Part shown: piece by piece, positions 61,337-64,000 of the stretch
How positions within the stretch are numbered: the stretch's first letter is position 1
Layout: each line of letters starts with the position of its first letter
DNA from: Fibrobacter succinogenes
Lineage (GTDB): Bacteria; Fibrobacterota; Fibrobacteria; Fibrobacterales; Fibrobacteraceae
Reading direction: 5' to 3'
DNA: 64,000 nucleotides
Assembly: GCA_902791475.1 (NCBI GenBank)
Contig: CADAWC010000001.1
Location: 62,001 to 126,000 of the forward strand
The notes under the pieces: generated by a model
Databases searched by the model: none
What the model was told of the DNA's origin: nothing
Seen by the model: the letters and a program-made list of their open reading frames with translations, nothing else
Translations under genes and position numbers: made by a program

Positions 61337-62015
61337 GAGTTTATACTGGATTGCTTTTTCTTTGCTCGCTTTTGTGGCCTGCTCCGGAGACAACTATGCT
61401 ACCGGAACGGTGGACCCAAACGCTGGCCCGCAAATTGCCGAAAACGACAGATCTTCAAGCAGCTCTGTTACTGGTGAGCCTGATTCAAAGGGTGATTTGA
61501 GCAGTTCGTCTGCCCGTGAAGTTTTCCTCGTAAGGACGGAATGCCACGATGTTGTTTGTGTTAAGGAAGAGAAAATGGTGTATGTCAGTTTTGATCACAA
61601 GGCTTCGGCTACATACACAATTATCGAAAGAACTGGGGGGGCTGCTATAGTAAACAAAGGCGAAATTGAGGTGTACTCCGAAGAAAAAGGCGCCTCTGCT
61701 TCTTGTAAAATTGACGAGAAAAACTATTCTACCCAGTTTAAGATTGGGCAAAATAATCGCGTGGAAAGAAGTTTAAAACTGGAAAATTTTGGCAGCGGTT
61801 GTGATGAAATTTTCGAACAATTCAAAAACCTTTGCTTGCTACAAAACGCAAATGATGAACTCAGTGGCGCCTGTGATGACAATGGAACTCTCGAGGCTTA
61901 TTGCGCTTACGTAGATGAATCTGCCGTTTTCGACACCCTTTTGGAAGATTTTTCCGCCGAATCCACAACCAACTGCGGCGACAACAGCGTCCATATTGAT
62001 TCGTTTGGAATTTAG
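61329..62015 (+). CDS. Lipoprotein partner of the TIGR02147 regulator (copy 2)
   Basis: A 228-residue lipoprotein (lipobox AFVACS). Two Ser-rich patches (DRSSSSSVTG and DLSSSSAR) form a surface linker. The Cys-rich C-terminal domain parallels copy 1: NKGEIEVYSEEKGASASCK, CDEIFEQFKNLC and NANDELSGACDDNG line up with its counterpart, then FDTLLEDFSAES. It has an extra segment (VRTECHDVVCVKEEKMVYVSF) after the linker that copy 1 lacks. Function unknown. Confidence 0.75.
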   Translation: MLKSLYWIAFSLLAFVACSGDNYATGTVDPNAGPQIAENDRSSSSSVTGEPDSKGDLSSSSAREVFLVRTECHDVVCVKEEKMVYVSFDHKASATYTIIERTGGAAIVNKGEIEVYSEEKGASASCKIDEKNYSTQFKIGQNNRVERSLKLENFGSGCDEIFEQFKNLCLLQNANDELSGACDDNGTLEAYCAYVDESAVFDTLLEDFSAESTTNCGDNSVHIDSFGI

Positions 62016-62100
62016 CCCTTTGTCAAATCAGCAAAACTAATTGCCCAAACCCCATACCTAACGCCGCGTTCTCAATCTATTTTCTAGTGTGTAGGGCTTT

Positions 62101-62226
62101 TCTCGCATGAAAACCTTGCATGTCATTCCTCTTCGAGGCATGACAGCTGCGGTTTTCTAATGAGAATGTAAACAATCTCGCATGAAATCCTTGCATGTCA
62201 TTCCCGCCACCGAGCGGGAATCTCCT
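62101..62226. repeat. Direct repeat with GTCAT-type ends before the GH127-like gene
   Basis: A 29-bp direct repeat, TCTCGCATGAAAACCTTGCA and nine more bases, occurs at 62101-62129 and at 62176-62204 with one mismatch. The second copy runs into GTCATTCCCGCC ... GCGGGAATCTCC, a member of the dispersed family. Confidence 0.75.
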
Positions 62227-62250
62227 TGGGCTAGAAAAAAGGTGGAAACA

Positions 62251-64000
62251 ATGAATTTCGGATGGTTTGGTAAACAATTTCGCACGGCTCTCGCTTTGAC
62301 GGGGCTTGCGTGCGGTCTCGGATTTTCACAGGATGTGCTTTACCCCGACATGTTCGCGTTGTCGGATGTACAGCTTTTGGATGGAGTCTTGAAGGAACGC
62401 CAGGACTTGAATGTCGAAACGCTTCTCAGCTACGATGTGGACCGCTTGCTCGCGCCTTTTTACGAAGAAGCGGGCATGAAGCCGAAGGCGAGCAAGTTCC
62501 CGAACTGGGCGGGCCTCGATGGCCATGTGCTTGGACATTACCTGAGCGCCTTGGCCATGCATTATGCCGATAACGATGATGTTCAGGTCAAGGAACGCCT
62601 CGAATACATCTTGAAAGAACTCAAGACGATTCAAGACCAAAATTCCAAGGACAATAACTTCAAGGGTTACATTAGCGGCGTGCCGAACGGCAAGCAAATG
62701 TGGCTCAAGATGAAGAATGGCGATGCTGGTGCACAAAACGGCTATTGGGTGCCGTGGTACAATATCCACAAGCTTTATGCGGGCTTGCGCGACGCTTATG
62801 TTTATGCGGGCTATGAACAGGCAAAGACGATGTTTTTGGCCCTTTGCGACTGGGGCATCACGATTACGAACGGCCTGAACGATTCCAAGATGCAACAGAT
62901 GCTCGGCACGGAACACGGCGGCATGCCCGAAGTTTACGCCGACGCCTACAAGCTCACGAAAGACGAAAAGTACTTGAATGCGGCCAAGAAGTGGTCGCAC
63001 CAGTGGCTTTTGAATCCGATGTCGCAGGGCAATGACAACTTGACGAATGTCCACGCGAATACGCAGGTGCCGAAGGTTGTGGGTTTTGCACGAATTGCAG
63101 AACTCTCGGGCGACGAAAAATACAAGAAGGGCTCCGATTTCTTCTGGCAGACGGTCGTGAACAAACGCAGTATCGCCATTGGCGGCAACAGCATTTCGGA
63201 ACATTTCCCGGCGCTCAACAATCACAAAAAATTCATCGAAGAACGTGAAGGACCAGAATCCTGTAATACGTACAACATGCTCAAGTTGACGGAACGTCTG
63301 TTCAACATCAAGCACGATGCGCATTACACCGACTTCTACGAACGCGCCCTTTTCAACCATATCCTTTCAACCATCCACCCAACGCATGGCGGCTATGTCT
63401 ACTTCACTCCGGCTCGTCCGCGCCATTACCGCGTGTATTCCAAGGTCAATGCGGGCATGTGGTGCTGCGTGGGTTCGGGCATGGAAAATCCCGCCAAGTA
63501 CAACCAGTTTATTTATACGAAAGACAAGGACGCTCTCTACGTGAACCTCTTTGCGGCTTCCATCTTGAATTGGAAAGACAAGAGCGTAAAAATCAAGCAG
63601 GAAACCGCTTTCCCGAAGGGCGAAAGTTCCAAGTTCACGATTACGGGCAGCGGCGAATTCGACATGCAGATCCGCCACCCGTACTGGGTCAAGGAAGGTG
63701 AATTCAAGGTCATCGTCAATGGCGATACCGTCGTGAAAAAATCGACACCGTCCAGCTATGTTTCGGCAGGGAAGTCCTGGAAGTCGGGCGATGTCGTCGA
63801 AGTGCTTTACCCGATGTACACGCATGTCGAAGACTTGCCGGGCGTCACCGACTACGTAGCGCTTTTGCATGGCCCGATTGTGCTCTCTGCAAAGACGGGG
63901 ACGGCGAATTTGAACGGCCTTGTTGCTGATGATGGCCGCTGGAGCCACATTGCCTCCGGTGCGCTGGAATCGCTGGACCAGGCGCCAATGCTTGCTAGCA
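62251..64000 (+). CDS. GH127-like beta-L-arabinofuranosidase (DUF1680), 3' end beyond window
   Basis: At least 583 residues, open to the window edge. Signal peptide (about 10-25, ending FSQ). The catalytic domain has the GH127 hallmarks: NWAGLDGHVLGHYLSALAM, WVPWYNIHKLYAGL, GTEHGGMPEV, EGPESCNTYNMLKLTERLF and MWCCVGSGMEN, whose Cys residues and Glu form the zinc-thiolate active site of this family. After about residue 420 a beta-sandwich begins. Likely removes arabinose from plant polysaccharides. ATG 62251 has AGGTGG six bases upstream. The rest, including any C-terminal module, is outside the window. Confidence 0.88.
   Translation, partial: MNFGWFGKQFRTALALTGLACGLGFSQDVLYPDMFALSDVQLLDGVLKERQDLNVETLLSYDVDRLLAPFYEEAGMKPKASKFPNWAGLDGHVLGHYLSALAMHYADNDDVQVKERLEYILKELKTIQDQNSKDNNFKGYISGVPNGKQMWLKMKNGDAGAQNGYWVPWYNIHKLYAGLRDAYVYAGYEQAKTMFLALCDWGITITNGLNDSKMQQMLGTEHGGMPEVYADAYKLTKDEKYLNAAKKWSHQWLLNPMSQGNDNLTNVHANTQVPKVVGFARIAELSGDEKYKKGSDFFWQTVVNKRSIAIGGNSISEHFPALNNHKKFIEEREGPESCNTYNMLKLTERLFNIKHDAHYTDFYERALFNHILSTIHPTHGGYVYFTPARPRHYRVYSKVNAGMWCCVGSGMENPAKYNQFIYTKDKDALYVNLFAASILNWKDKSVKIKQETAFPKGESSKFTITGSGEFDMQIRHPYWVKEGEFKVIVNGDTVVKKSTPSSYVSAGKSWKSGDVVEVLYPMYTHVEDLPGVTDYVALLHGPIVLSAKTGTANLNGLVADDGRWSHIASGALESLDQAPMLAS

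Noticed and set aside
62326-63360. 344-codon minus-strand frame at the window end
   Set aside because: The plus strand carries a GH127-like reading frame with a signal peptide and good ribosome site.

Overview
The window looks like a chromosomal segment of a Fibrobacter (Fibrobacterota, a Gram-negative cellulose degrader of the gut). The evidence is a Fibrobacter succinogenes major paralogous domain protein (31551-32306), two TIGR02147-type regulators, serine-rich linkers, a secreted GH5 cellulase, a CBM6-type glycosidase, a GH127-like arabinofuranosidase, and many small lipoproteins with a Cys lipobox. No rRNA, tRNA, CRISPR array or insertion sequence was recognised.

Layout. 1-2.8 kb: two tandem CotH-like lipoproteins. 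2.8-14.3 kb: a minus-strand surface-polysaccharide locus. It starts with GC-rich genes for UDP-glucose dehydrogenase and UDP-glucuronate 4-epimerase and continues into a clearly AT-rich block of glycosyltransferases, an EpsG/Wzy-type polymerase, a CDP-glycerol-type transferase and a flippase, probably acquired by transfer. 14.5-16.4 kb: a small secreted protein and an NhaC-type antiporter. 16.5-22.4 kb: a defence-like region. An AlbA/Schlafen-type regulator and a small partner face an XRE regulator followed by a PUA/SRA-like candidate reader, McrB and McrC. A 45-bp dyad element is duplicated in front of both the XRE gene and the reader-mcrBC operon. 22.7-36.6 kb: mixed metabolism: a lipoprotein, an exported thioredoxin, a glycosidase, a peroxide-response operon (gpx, ohrR-like, LMW-PTP) with a palindromic operator on its promoter, Nudix, PanE-like reductase, an unusual Gfo/Idh/MocA-TolB fusion, the FISUMP protein, an SLC13 transporter, PepT, an orphan Vsr and a nitroreductase.

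36.7-50.7 kb holds the most striking system. An ECF sigma factor, a one-helix anti-sigma-like protein and an exported caspase-like peptidase fused to surface repeats and a likely beta-barrel form one operon. Next come a TonB-dependent receptor with a paired lipoprotein, then a full TonB2-type energy-transduction operon (DUF3450-like, TtpC/ExbB-like, ExbB, ExbD, TonB, TPR). The same bipartite promoter (TGGTRACACTTTT, exactly 10 nt, GGTGTT) precedes all three transcription units, so I infer one ECF regulon joining the caspase, receptor and TonB engine. The region is also peppered with GTCAT-type dispersed repeats, two of which have entered the 5' coding parts of genes.

51-64 kb: an Rpn-family nuclease with a hairpin over its ribosome site, an Rrf2 regulator divergent from an NfnAB-type electron-bifurcating transhydrogenase, a lipoprotein, a TIGR02147-lipoprotein pair, a GH5 cellulase, a candidate structured RNA, a second Rpn protein, a second TIGR02147-lipoprotein pair, and the 5' part of a GH127-like gene cut by the window end.
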